From assembly GCA_016861025.1 (NCBI GenBank), contig BOKO01000001.1, positions 168,001 to 232,000 on the forward strand: a stretch of 64,000 bases of DNA. The letters run 5' to 3'. Each line of letters starts with the position of its first letter. Position 1 is the first letter of the stretch. The notes below the pieces were generated by a model that saw only the letters and a list, made by a program, of their open reading frames with translations, was not told the DNA's origin and searched no databases. Both the position numbers and the translations under genes were made by a program. Shown here one piece after another: positions 48,184 to 63,315 of the stretch. The DNA is from Chloroflexota bacterium. GTDB lineage: Bacteria; Chloroflexota; Anaerolineae; Caldilineales; Caldilineaceae.

Positions 48184-48855
48184 TCACGCGTCCTGACGCG
48201 ATGGCAACCCGACCACCATGGCAATGAAGTTGCGCAAGATTCTCAGCCCAACCGTGTGGCTCTTTTCAGGATGCGGCTGAATACCCCAGGCGTTGCGATA
48301 GCGCACGATGCTGGGGTAGTCAATGCCATAGTCCGTCGTCGCCAGCACTGCGTCGGGGGCGGCGGCGTCGCAAAAGTAGCTGTGTGCAAAGTAGGCGTGT
48401 GCGCCGTTGGGGACGCCTGCCAGCAGTGGATCGCTGCGCCGCAGCGTCAGCTCGTTCCAACCGATCTGTGGCACGCGCAGGGCGCGGCCAGGATGCAGCG
48501 GGTCGGGCATGGCGTCGGGAAAGCGACGCACTGCCCCCGGGATCAGGTGCAGCCCTTCGTGCTCGCCCATCTCTTCGCTCGAATCGAACAGAAGTTGCAT
48601 CCCCACGCAGATGCCGAGCAGCGGCATCCCTTGCTCCACAGCGTCGAGCAGAGGCCGTTCGAAGCCCTGGCGACGCAGGTTGTTGATGCTGTCGCCAAAT
48701 GCGCCCTGGCCGGGGAGAACGATGGCGCGCCAGCGTGTAAAGTCTGTAGGCTGGTCGACGATGTCGACCGGGATGCAAAGCGGTGCAGCGACCGTCTCAA
48801 ACGCTTTGTAGACGCTGCGGAGATTGCCGACCCCGTAATCAATGATGGCGATCAT
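48184..48855 (-). CDS. hisH: Imidazole glycerol phosphate synthase, glutaminase subunit
   Basis: 223 residues. Class I glutamine amidotransferase: DYGVGNLRSV at the N-terminus, oxyanion PGQGAFGD, catalytic Cys in LGICVGMQL and His-Glu in IQPHPEKS. Supplies ammonia to HisF for imidazole glycerol phosphate and AICAR. Last gene of the local his operon, directly after DUF402 (4 bp). Confidence 0.95.
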   Translation of the reverse strand: MIAIIDYGVGNLRSVYKAFETVAAPLCIPVDIVDQPTDFTRWRAIVLPGQGAFGDSINNLRRQGFERPLLDAVEQGMPLLGICVGMQLLFDSSEEMGEHEGLHLIPGAVRRFPDAMPDPLHPGRALRVPQIGWNELTLRRSDPLLAGVPNGAHAYFAHSYFCDAAAPDAVLATTDYGIDYPSIVRYRNAWGIQPHPEKSHTVGLRILRNFIAMVVGLPSRQDA

Positions 48856-48859
48856 TGTC

Positions 48860-49384
48860 TTATTCCGTAGTCGTTTCTGTCACGATGAGGCTGAGGTTGC
48901 GTACGATCGGTGGTGGATAGCGGCGATTGGCGATCGCCATTGTCACCTCACGGATTTGCTGTTCAGCGTGCTCGGCTTCGACTGGCGAAATGGCGCCGCT
49001 GTCAACCGCTGCGTCGAACTCTGCTTCGTTGAGCACCGTAATGCGGCCATCGTCGGTGATCCACAGGCCGAGCAACAGGTTCAACATACTCAGCCCGCGG
49101 CCACGATGGGGAACGTTCATGCCGATGCGGGCGTACATGCCCAACGGCTGACCGCGGTCATCGAAATATTTCTCCAGGATGTGCTCGCCGTTCGCCAGCC
49201 AGAAGCGGAACCAGACATAGCCTGGCGCGCCGACAACCTGCTGATTGATGCGATGGACGCTGGCCTGCGAGGTCCATGTTGCTCGCTCCACAAGCATATC
49301 GCTCAACCACTCCGCATGATAATCGCTCATCAGAGGGTCTCGATGCCAGTCGCCGCTAACGATCACGTTCAAAGCCTGGGTCAT
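48860..49384 (-). CDS. DUF402 domain protein in the his operon
   Basis: 174 residues from ATG 49384, after the hisI stop. DUF402 (Ntdp/FomD-like fold): WFRFWLANGEHILEKYFDDR with acidic residues, LNLLLGLWITDDGRITVLNE and a C-terminal helix AEHAEQQIREVTMAIANRRYPP. Characterised relatives hydrolyse nucleoside di- or triphosphates and use acidic residues to bind metals. Position between hisI and hisH suggests it processes a nucleotide in this pathway, but that is inference. No other his step would need it unless it replaces hisE. Confidence 0.72.
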   Translation of the reverse strand: MTQALNVIVSGDWHRDPLMSDYHAEWLSDMLVERATWTSQASVHRINQQVVGAPGYVWFRFWLANGEHILEKYFDDRGQPLGMYARIGMNVPHRGRGLSMLNLLLGLWITDDGRITVLNEAEFDAAVDSGAISPVEAEHAEQQIREVTMAIANRRYPPPIVRNLSLIVTETTTE

Positions 49385-49430
49385 GAATCGCCGTATTTCT
49401 TCACAATCGCATGTCGCATCATGCACCTTC

Positions 49431-49766
49431 TTACAGTATCTCGCGATAAAAACACGAGATTGCGCCGGTGTGACACGCCGGCCCGGCCGGCTCAACTTCA
49501 ATCAACAGCGCATCGCCGTCGCAATCCAGGTGCATGGCGACAACGCGCTGTGTGTTGCCGCTGGTGGCGCCCTTGCGCCAGAGCTCCTGTCGGCTGCGGC
49601 TCCAGAAGACCGTCTCGCCGATCTCCAGCGTGCGTTGGAGACTTTCGGCGTTCATCCACGCCATCATCAGCACCTCTCGCGTTTGTGCGTCCTGCACGAT
49701 CGCTGGAATCAGCCCGGCTTCGTTGAAACGGATTTCTTGCGCCAGCTCTGCGCGCGCCAGCTTCAT
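49431..49766 (-). CDS. hisI: Phosphoribosyl-AMP cyclohydrolase
   Basis: 111 residues, the cyclohydrolase domain only: LMMAWMNAESLQRT, FWSRSRQELWRKGATSGN, and metal ligands in DCDGDALL and ACHTGAISCFY. Opens the purine ring of phosphoribosyl-AMP in histidine synthesis. No fused HisE domain follows. Overlaps hisF by 4 bp. Confidence 0.94.
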   Translation of the reverse strand: MKLARAELAQEIRFNEAGLIPAIVQDAQTREVLMMAWMNAESLQRTLEIGETVFWSRSRQELWRKGATSGNTQRVVAMHLDCDGDALLIEVEPAGPACHTGAISCFYREIL

Positions 49767-50581
49767 GACCCCGTCTCCACTTCTTGTTGGGATTCTTGCA
49801 ACGGGAAGCGCACCGGCACACCCGCCGCGCGCAACTCCTGTTTGATCGCCATGATGCTCAATTCACGGAAGTGAAAGAGACTCGCCGCCAGCGCCGCCGC
49901 CGCGCCGCCATCGGTCAGCGCCTGGGCAAAGTGCTCAGCCCGCCCCGCGCCGCCGCTGGCGATCACCGGAATGGTGACTGCATCGCTGATGGCGCGCGTC
50001 AACTCGATGTCGTACCCTTCCTTGGTGCCGTCGCCGTCCATCGAAGTGAGCAAAATCTCGCCGGCGCCGCGGCGCTCCACCTCACGCGCCCACTGTACAG
50101 CGTCGATCTGGGTGTTGATGCGCCCGCCGCTGACAAAGACATCCCAACCCGCCCCGCGCACCGCCAGGTCATCCCCTTGCCGGCGCCGTGCATCAATGGC
50201 GACGACGATGCACTGGCTGCCAAAGCGCGTCGCCGCCTCGGTGATCAACGCTGGATTCTTGACCGCCGCGCTGTTGATGCTCACTTTGTCGGCGCCCGCC
50301 AGCAAAATGGCGCGCATGTCATCGACGGTGCGGATGCCGCCGCCGACGGTGAAGGGGATAAAGACGCTGTCCGCCACGCGGCGCACCATGTCGATGACAA
50401 TGTCGCGCGCTTCATGCGTCGCCGTAATGTCGAGAAAAACCAGTTCATCGGCGCCTTCGCTGTCGTAAACCTGCGCCTGCGCCACCGGGTCGCCGGCGTC
50501 GATCAAGTCGACAAAGTTCACGCCTTTGACAACACGGCCATCTTTGACATCCAGACAAGGAATGATTCGTTTCGCCAACAT
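49763..50581 (-). CDS. hisF: Imidazole glycerol phosphate synthase, cyclase subunit
   Basis: 272 residues, (beta/alpha)8 barrel: KRIIPCLDVKDGRVVKG at strand 1 (catalytic Asp), FTVGGGIRTVDD and SINSAAVKNP phosphate-binding loops, VVAIDARR second Asp. Pairs with HisH. Start 7 bp before the hisA-Nudix stop region; hisI follows with a 4-bp overlap. Confidence 0.96.
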   Translation of the reverse strand: MLAKRIIPCLDVKDGRVVKGVNFVDLIDAGDPVAQAQVYDSEGADELVFLDITATHEARDIVIDMVRRVADSVFIPFTVGGGIRTVDDMRAILLAGADKVSINSAAVKNPALITEAATRFGSQCIVVAIDARRRQGDDLAVRGAGWDVFVSGGRINTQIDAVQWAREVERRGAGEILLTSMDGDGTKEGYDIELTRAISDAVTIPVIASGGAGRAEHFAQALTDGGAAAALAASLFHFRELSIMAIKQELRAAGVPVRFPLQESQQEVETGS

Positions 50582-50588
50582 GCGTCTA

Positions 50589-51854
<1,266 letters not shown>

Positions 51855-52301
51855 TAAAGCCTTGCTACGAATGCGATGTGAACACGCTGTCGAAACAAAA
51901 ACAGAAGTCCGATTGGCAACACTTTATCACAGCCATGACCGATTTGAACGTAACTTACCATCCGCAAAGCCTGTGCGCCGGGCAATCAATTCACCCGCTG
52001 ATAGCCGAAGTCCACTCAAATGAACTACCGCTGCGGCGCCTCCACCGAGACGCCATAATCGTGCACCAACACCAGGAGATCGGCGAAGGTGAAGGGCTTG
52101 CCTGCTGTGCGCAAATGTTGAAAGCGGCTCACGACGCCGCTCTTGGGCAGCAGAAAGTTGGTGATAACGATCCCACGCATGCGCACCGACGCGGAAAGAG
52201 GAAATCCCCTTGCTTTTTTACAGTTGGGTGAAATGGTATACTGCCGTACAGACCAATGTTTCCAAGGTCGGATGTTCCGATCCAGGATGGGAGATAGAAC
52301 G
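51855..52301. other. Gene-poor, decayed stretch
   Basis: 447 bp between hisA and the DUF433 gene. Apart from the fragment at 52025-52180, no coding feature, repeat or promoter was recognised. Poly-T (GCTTTTTT) near 52210-52219 is close to the fragment's 5' end. Confidence 0.4.
52025..52180 (-). pseudogene. Fragment of an unknown protein (possibly M78/ImmA-IrrE-like C-terminus)
   Basis: The minus-strand frame 52180-52025 gives about 51 residues with coding character, including ITNFLLPKSGVVSRFQHLR and FTFADLLVLVHDYGVSVEA, ending early at a TAG. The frame stays open some codons upstream. The FLLP... and DYGVSVEA pattern resembles the C-terminal part of ImmA/IrrE-type metallopeptidases, but the HExxH part is absent here. 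Weak call. Confidence 0.28.
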
Positions 52302-52538
52302 ATGGACGAACTGTTGTCACGAATTACCTTCGATCAGCAAGTTCTGCGCGGCAAGCCAGTGATCAGAGGGATGCGGATCTCGGTTGAGATGATCCTCGAA
52401 CTGATTGCAAAAGGCGCCACCCAGGACGAAATCTTGGAAGACTATCCCCAACTCGAACCCGAAGATGTGCGCGCTGCGTTGCTCTACGCCCATCACCTTG
52501 TTGCAGGTGAAACGATCCTGGAGCGCCTGACCGCATGA
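52302..52538 (+). CDS. DUF433 domain antitoxin
   Basis: 78 residues from ATG 52302 with GGGAG upstream. ITFDQQVLRGKPVIRGMRI followed by VEMILELIAKGATQDEIL and EDVRAALLYA is canonical DUF433 (VapB45-like antitoxin). Stop overlaps the start of a DUF5615 toxin gene (ATGA). The partner is broken, so this antitoxin may be an orphan. Confidence 0.85.
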   Translation: MDELLSRITFDQQVLRGKPVIRGMRISVEMILELIAKGATQDEILEDYPQLEPEDVRAALLYAHHLVAGETILERLTA

Positions 52539-52905
52539 TGAAGTTCCTCATCGACGTCAACGCCAGCGGCGCTGTAGCCACCTGGCTGATAAAGCTGGAT
52601 TCGATGTGGCGCAAGTCAGCGCAGTAGACACGCGCATGACCGATGACGAGATTCTGCGCTGGGCAAACAAGGAACAGCGCGTCATCGTCACCACTGATAA
52701 AGACTTCGAAGAAATGGTGTGGCGAGAGGGAAAACCCCACTATGGTTTATTGCGGATTGAAAATCTGCCACGCTATCAGCGACAGAGCCTGTTGGAATAT
52801 GTGCTTGCGCATCACGCTCGCGAACTCGAAGCGGGGGCCGTGATCATTGCGCTTGAGACAAAAATCCGCGTACGCTGGCCGCATGACCGGTGGACACGGA
52901 TCTGA
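52535..52905 (+). pseudogene. DUF5615 toxin, frameshifted
   Basis: The start frame gives MMKFLIDVNASGAVATWL, the standard DUF5615 opening, then runs to a stop at 52625. The continuation is in another frame (HLADKAGFDVAQVSAVDT, then MTDDEILRWANKEQRVIV and TTDKDFEEMVWREGKPH), which reads normally to a stop at 52905. A one-base change near 52570-52590 would rejoin them. Either a pseudogene or a sequencing error. The acidic toxin residues are present in both parts. Confidence 0.85.
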
Positions 52906-52914
52906 CCTCGATGT

Positions 52915-53440
52915 GCCCACCCGCACACCCGCTCTACCACCCGCCAGCACGCCGTGCGCACCTTCTCCGGCAGGGCGAAATAGTCATGCCGGCACGCATA
53001 GATTTCGCAGTGCTCCGCCGTCAGTACGCTTGCGAAGGGCAGCACCACATTGCGCTGGTAGACCTTGACGCCGGCGTGTTCGGTGTGGGCGCGAAAGCCG
53101 GCGCTCGCAATGTCACAGCGCACCGTGTAGTAGGCGATGCCGTCCGGCGCCAGCAGTTCCGCCACCGCCATCAGCACCGGCGCCTGCTCCTCCGGCAGCA
53201 GCACATTCAGCACATAATGGCGCAGAAGCGTATCGAAGCGTACTGTGGGCAGCCCACTGCGGGTGCAGTTCGATGCACTCCGCCCCGTCCTCGACAAAGC
53301 GATAGAGACACGGCGGCGCGGCGGCGTTGAAGTGCTGCGCTGCCAACCGCCAGTAACCAGTAAAACTTGTAGGAATTGGTCACGCTGTCGAAGCCCGTGG
53401 CCGGATGTTCCATGGGAACTGCCGAGGATGCGTCCAACAA
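52915..53440 (-). pseudogene. Decayed SAM methyltransferase-like gene
   Basis: Pieces of one protein lie in three minus-strand frames: ATGFDSVTNSYKFYW (about 53395), then AQHFNAAAPPCLYRFVEDGA and ECIELHPQWAAHSTLRY, then FDTLLRHYVLNVLLPEEQAP and VLPFASVLTAEHCEIYACRH. The last resembles the VLNV... and ITVR... blocks of a small methyltransferase of the type also found widely in Chloroflexota and cyanobacteria. At least two frameshifts separate the pieces and no start or SAM-binding loop remains intact. Confidence 0.55.
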
Positions 53441-53635
53441 CGCAGCGTGTGATCAGTGCCGGGGACGTTGTCGCCAATAGTCTGGGACGCACCCCTTTGG
53501 TCTTCCACCCGCTGTTGTTCTCCCACACGCAGCGCGTCTCGCGCCGCTTCTTGCTTGGCTTTGCCTCTGGCGCGGTGCTAGAATGCATCAAGACAACGCA
53601 AGACGCAGGATTCTGAATCCAGGGAGGCATCTGGC

Positions 53636-55192
<1,557 letters not shown>

Positions 55193-55218
55193 GGAGTTGT
55201 GAGGGGCGAGTTGCGAGG

Positions 55219-55487
55219 GGCGTAGATGCGGTTCGCAACCACATGATCCTGTCCAATCGAGACCAAGCATGGGTAACGTAGATGCGGTTCGCAACCGCAT
55301 GATCCTGTCCAATCGAGGCCAAGCATGGGTAACGTAGATGCGGTTCGCAACCGCATGATCCTGTCCAATCGAGGCCGTGCGGTTGAGAAGCGCACCTACG
55401 TTGGGTTGAGGCAAATGGAGATGCGGCTCGCAACTGCATGATCCTGCCCAATCGAGGCCGTGCGGTTGTCAACCGCACCTACGTTGG
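55219..55487. repeat. Array of REP-like palindromic elements
   Basis: Four copies of an element. Three 56-bp units begin at 55225, 55281 and 55337 (GATGCGGTTCGCAACCGCAT, then GATCCTGTCCAATCGAGGCC), and a fourth, diverged, near 55421. Copies 3 and 4 end with GTGCGGTTG/CAACCGCAC-type hairpins and CTACGTT, the reverse complement of AACGTAG. Each unit thus has two imperfect inverted hairpins and outer inverted ends. Sits between guaB and an SDR gene. No cas genes or spacer pattern. Confidence 0.85.
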
Positions 55488-55505
55488 TTTGAGGGAGAGA
55501 ACGCA

Positions 55506-56258
55506 TTGACAGGCGAGATTCAACGTAGATTCACAGGCAAAGTTGCCCTTGTCACCGGCGGCGGCACCGGCATTGGCGCGGCGATTGCGGCGCAGCTTGC
55601 CGCTGAAGGCGCGGCGGTGGCGCTGATCGGGCGCCGCGGGCATATCGTACAAAAACACGCCGACGCTCTGCGCGCCGCCGGTCACGAAGCGCTGCCGATC
55701 CGCGGCGATGTGGCGGTCGAAGCGCCCAATATCGTGCGCCAGGTCATCCAACATTTCGGGCGGCTGGATGTCATCGTCAACAACGCCGCCATCTCCGCCG
55801 GTCTCGACCTCGACGAAATGACGATGGAGATGTGGCGCCAGGTGCTCTCGATCAACCTGGACGCCGCGTTCAGCCTGGTGCAGGCGGCGCGCCCGCACCT
55901 GATCCAGACGCGCGGCTGCGTGTTGCACATCAGCAGCATCGGCGTCGTCGTCGGCGAGTTCGACGACATCGCTTACGTCACCAGCAAAGCTGCGCTCGAA
56001 GCCTTCAGCCGTCGTCTCGCCATCGAGCTGGCGCCCTACGGCATCCGCTCCAACGTGATCCGGCCTGGGCTCATTCACACCGCCGCCTTCGACGCCATGC
56101 CCGCCGAATTTTTCGAGGCGCAGCTTCCGCTTATCCCGCTGGGTCGCATCGGCGCGCCGGAGGACATTGCCCGCGCCGCCGCCTTTCTCTGCTCGGACGA
56201 CGCCTCGTTCATCACCGGCGCCGTGCTGACGGTGGATGGTGGAGAGTCGGCAAAGTAG
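55506..56258 (+). CDS. SDR family oxidoreductase
   Basis: 250 residues from a TTG with GGGAGA upstream. Classical SDR: TGGGTGIGAAIAAQLA, NNAAISAG, HISSIG with catalytic Ser, YVTSKAA (YxxxK), and GAVLTVDGGES. NAD(P)-dependent, substrate unknown. A third SDR of this kind in the window. Stands downstream of the repeat array. Confidence 0.88.
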   Translation: MTGEIQRRFTGKVALVTGGGTGIGAAIAAQLAAEGAAVALIGRRGHIVQKHADALRAAGHEALPIRGDVAVEAPNIVRQVIQHFGRLDVIVNNAAISAGLDLDEMTMEMWRQVLSINLDAAFSLVQAARPHLIQTRGCVLHISSIGVVVGEFDDIAYVTSKAALEAFSRRLAIELAPYGIRSNVIRPGLIHTAAFDAMPAEFFEAQLPLIPLGRIGAPEDIARAAAFLCSDDASFITGAVLTVDGGESAK

Positions 56259-56372
56259 ATTATTTGCTTATGGCGATTAACCTGGACAAGCCGCAACTGG
56301 AAAGCAGATGTCAACCAGTCGATCGATTATGACCTGCGTTGATTGCCTAAAACAAAAAAGGAGATGAAGCCT

Positions 56373-57644
<1,272 letters not shown>

Positions 57645-57645
57645 T

Positions 57646-58812
<1,167 letters not shown>

Positions 58813-58877
58813 AATCTGCATCAACGTTGTCCGTTCACTTGAATCCTGTCCGTTCATTTGCCCAGGGAGCACTCCTC

Positions 58878-61466
58878 ATGCGACCGATTCTGTTTGACTC
58901 GTGGGTGCAACGACGACCGCAAATGTGGCAACCTCAGCCAGCAGCACAAAGCACCGGCAAGATGGCGTATTCTCAACTGTACTTTGCCGCTGGCGGCAAT
59001 GAGCCGCGCACAGTCACCACACAACGCCGCCGTCGCAGTGAACCACCCGCTGGCGGACGTGAGCGCGCCGACGCGCCGACGCGCGACACGCGCCCGCCAG
59101 CTTCGAGCGGGGGAAGTCGCCCACCCAGCGGTGGCGGCTATTCTTCCGGCGGTGGGGGAGGTGGGGCGCCTCTGCCGCCCGGTTATGGCGGAGGCGGCGC
59201 GCGCCCAAGCAATCCACTGATGTTGATCGCGCTGTTGGTCGTTTTGCTGCTCTGCATCGGGCCGTTCATGATCTTCAACGGCCTTGGCGGCGGCGAAGAT
59301 TCGCAGGTCGCCGAGCAGCCAGCGCAGGTCGCTGCGCCCGTGATCGCCACGCCGCGTCCGGTGCAGCAAAGCCAGCCTACACCGGTCGTCAATCTCAACG
59401 CCAGCGGCGACCCCGGCCAGACCTGGCTGATCATGCTCTACCAGGATGCTGACGACAAGATTCTAGAAAAGGACATCTTCATCGACCTCAACGAGGCGGA
59501 GCGCGTCGGCTCCAATGACCAGGTGCGCATCGTTAGCCAGATCGACCGTTATCGCGGCGGCTTTGACGGCGACGGCAACTGGCACGGCGCGCGGCGCTAC
59601 TATGTCACCCGTGACGACGATCTGATGCGTCTTGGCTCGGAATTGATCGAGGATTTGGGCGAAGTCAACATGGCGAATGGCGACACGCTCGTTGACTTTG
59701 TGAAATGGGCCGTCGCCAGCTATCCATCCGACAAGTATGTGCTGATCCTCTCCGACCACGGCATGGGCTGGCCTGGCGGCTGGAGCGACCCCGACCCAGG
59801 CAATGACCGCAGCCGCGCCAGCGTACGCGCGCCGATCGTCGACGCGTTGGGCAATCAGATGTTTCTTGCCGAGATCGACGATGCGCTGGCGCGCGCTCGC
59901 ACCGAAACTGGCATCGACAAGTTCGAGTTGATCGGCATGGACGCCTGCCTGATGGGGCATATCGAGGTGCTGAGCGCGCTCGCCGAACACGCCAACTACG
60001 CCGTGCTCTCGCAGGAGACAGAACCGGCGCTGGGCTGGGCGTACGCCAGCTTCCTCAGCGCGCTGCAACAGAATCCAGGCATCGACGGTGGACAGTTGGG
60101 GCAGGTCATCGTCAGCAGCTATATTGACGAGGATGCGCGCATCACCGACGAACAGCAGCGGCTCGACCTCTACGGGCGAGCCGGCGGTTTCTTTGGCATG
60201 GGCAGCGTGCCTTCGGCGCGTGAAACGGCCGCACAGATGGCGCGCAATGTGACACTGGCCGCCCTTGATCTGAGACAGACCCCGGCATTGCTCCAGGCAA
60301 TCAATGAATACGCCCACGTGCTGCAAAATGTGAACCAGCGCGATGTCGCCAAAGCGCGCAGCTACGCACAATCCTTCACCAGCATCTTTGGCGCCAATGT
60401 GCCCGCATCTTATATCGATCTCGGCCATTTCATCAACCTTGTTCTGCAAGTGGGAGATGGCGCAACCGCCTCGACGGGCCGTGATGTGCTTAGCGTGCTC
60501 GATGCCATGGTGTTGGCGGACAAGAAAGGCTCCGAGAAGTCGGGCGCCACCGGCGTCTCGATCTACTTCCCTAACTCGCAGCTCTACAAGTCGCCGGTTG
60601 CAGGACCGACCTCATACACGGCGGTGGCGGATCGCTTTGCGCAGGACTCATTGTGGGACGATTTTCTGGCGTTCCACTACACGGGACGTAGATTCGAGCC
60701 ATCCACCCGGCAGCTTGCCGCGCCGGAAGCTGCGGCAGTGCGTGCGCCGGCCGCCGGTGGGATCACTGTCGGCGCCGTCGAAAAGTCAGACGATGTGGCT
60801 GCGCCGGGACGCCCGATCACGCTGCGTATGGAGGTGGATGGGTCAAACGTCGGCTACATTTATATCTTCACCGGTTACTACGACCGCAGCGCCAACTCCA
60901 TCTACGTGGCCGATCAGGATTATCTGGAAAGCGGTGATACGCGCGAACTGAATGGCGTTTACTATCCAGAATGGGGCGAGGGTCCTTTTGTAGTCGAGTT
61001 CGAGTGGGAGCCGCTGATGTTCGCCATCGATGATGGCGTCAACCGGGTGACGGTCGCTCTCCAGCCGGAAAGTTACGGCGCCACCTACGAAGATGCCGTC
61101 TATAGCGTGGACGGCGTCTACACCTACGCCGCTGACGGCGAACAGCGCCGCGCCCGCCTCTACTTCCGCGACGGCGTCTTTCAGCAAGTCTTTGGCTTTG
61201 CCGGCGACGGCTCCACCGGTGCGCCGCGCGAAATTCTACCCCAGGTGGGCGACACCTTCACCGTCGATGAACAGTGGCTCGATCTTGACAACAGCGGCCG
61301 CGTGGTCGGCCGTTTCATCGAAGCGGGCGGCGTGCTCACCTTTGGACGCGAACCGATGCGTTGGGTCGAACTCGACGCTGCTGTGGGCGATTACGTCGTC
61401 GGCTTCATTGTCGAAGATTTGGATGGCAATAAGCAGGAGATCTATACGGAGGTGCGTGTGGAGTAA
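58878..61466 (+). CDS. Membrane-tethered clostripain-family (C11) peptidase
   Basis: 862 residues from ATG 58878 (AGGGAG upstream). Residues 1 to about 113 are a Pro/Gly/Ser-rich, low-complexity N-terminus with many basic residues. One membrane helix at about 114-134 (MLIALLVVLLLCIGPFMIF) puts the rest outside (or the N-terminus inside). The caspase-like C11 domain follows: catalytic His294 in SDHGMGWPG and Cys357 in MDACLMGHIEV. C-terminal beta-rich domains (about 620 on) may bind substrate. C11 peptidases cut after Arg or Lys. No signal peptide beyond the anchor. Confidence 0.88.
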   Translation: MRPILFDSWVQRRPQMWQPQPAAQSTGKMAYSQLYFAAGGNEPRTVTTQRRRRSEPPAGGRERADAPTRDTRPPASSGGSRPPSGGGYSSGGGGGGAPLPPGYGGGGARPSNPLMLIALLVVLLLCIGPFMIFNGLGGGEDSQVAEQPAQVAAPVIATPRPVQQSQPTPVVNLNASGDPGQTWLIMLYQDADDKILEKDIFIDLNEAERVGSNDQVRIVSQIDRYRGGFDGDGNWHGARRYYVTRDDDLMRLGSELIEDLGEVNMANGDTLVDFVKWAVASYPSDKYVLILSDHGMGWPGGWSDPDPGNDRSRASVRAPIVDALGNQMFLAEIDDALARARTETGIDKFELIGMDACLMGHIEVLSALAEHANYAVLSQETEPALGWAYASFLSALQQNPGIDGGQLGQVIVSSYIDEDARITDEQQRLDLYGRAGGFFGMGSVPSARETAAQMARNVTLAALDLRQTPALLQAINEYAHVLQNVNQRDVAKARSYAQSFTSIFGANVPASYIDLGHFINLVLQVGDGATASTGRDVLSVLDAMVLADKKGSEKSGATGVSIYFPNSQLYKSPVAGPTSYTAVADRFAQDSLWDDFLAFHYTGRRFEPSTRQLAAPEAAAVRAPAAGGITVGAVEKSDDVAAPGRPITLRMEVDGSNVGYIYIFTGYYDRSANSIYVADQDYLESGDTRELNGVYYPEWGEGPFVVEFEWEPLMFAIDDGVNRVTVALQPESYGATYEDAVYSVDGVYTYAADGEQRRARLYFRDGVFQQVFGFAGDGSTGAPREILPQVGDTFTVDEQWLDLDNSGRVVGRFIEAGGVLTFGREPMRWVELDAAVGDYVVGFIVEDLDGNKQEIYTEVRVE

Positions 61467-61702
61467 TGGTTGATAGTGGGGGATGCTCTTGCAAGTGGAT
61501 ACGGCGCCGTCGTTTCTTTTGAAGTTGCTGTTTCAGAGAAACTCCGCTGTGATCGACGCCACACGGAAGCTATGTATGGGTGTATTTCCCTAACTTTACT
61601 GGCAGGGTATCTTGAAAGCCTCTAGTGTGAGGAGGAGCAGCGAATTTACACTGCAATTTGCGATTCGTTGCTCACAGGCTCTGTTTGGAGAGGAGATTAA
61701 AG

Positions 61703-63151
<1,449 letters not shown>

Positions 63152-63157
63152 GGTTGT

Positions 63158-63184
63158 GCCGGGCGATTTTTAAAATTGCCCGGC
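63158..63184 (+). terminator. Hairpin after the serine peptidase
   Basis: GCCGGGC (63158-63164) and GCCCGGC (63178-63184) pair, with the inner GAT/ATT extending the stem to about 10 bp with one mismatch; loop TTTTAAA. Followed by CGCCTTTC, no strong T-run. Confidence 0.5.
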
Positions 63185-63276
63185 GCCTTTCACCCCTCCT
63201 TCAGAGTGAAAATGAAGCGGAGGCGATGACTCAATTTGTCTTAACCGTGAAGCGGTCTCTTTTTTTCAGGTTGAGA

Positions 63277-63305
63277 TTGACGCCGCATTCACGATGAGGT
63301 ATCGT
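63277..63305 (+). promoter_or_regulatory. Promoter of the EAD1-FGE gene
   Basis: TTGACG (63277-63282), exactly 17 bp, TATCGT (63300-63305). Predicted start about 63312, 4 nt before the ATG at 63316: essentially leaderless. Confidence 0.5.
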
Positions 63306-63315
63306 ATGCGGCATC

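Noticed and set aside
51878..52231. Plus-strand frame between hisA and DUF433
   Set aside because: No conserved motif; the minus-strand fragment at 52025-52180 has clearer coding character.
55219..55487. Possible CRISPR array
   Set aside because: The regular 56-bp units have no unique spacers; each copy is nearly identical over its whole length and contains internal palindromes. No cas genes are in the window.
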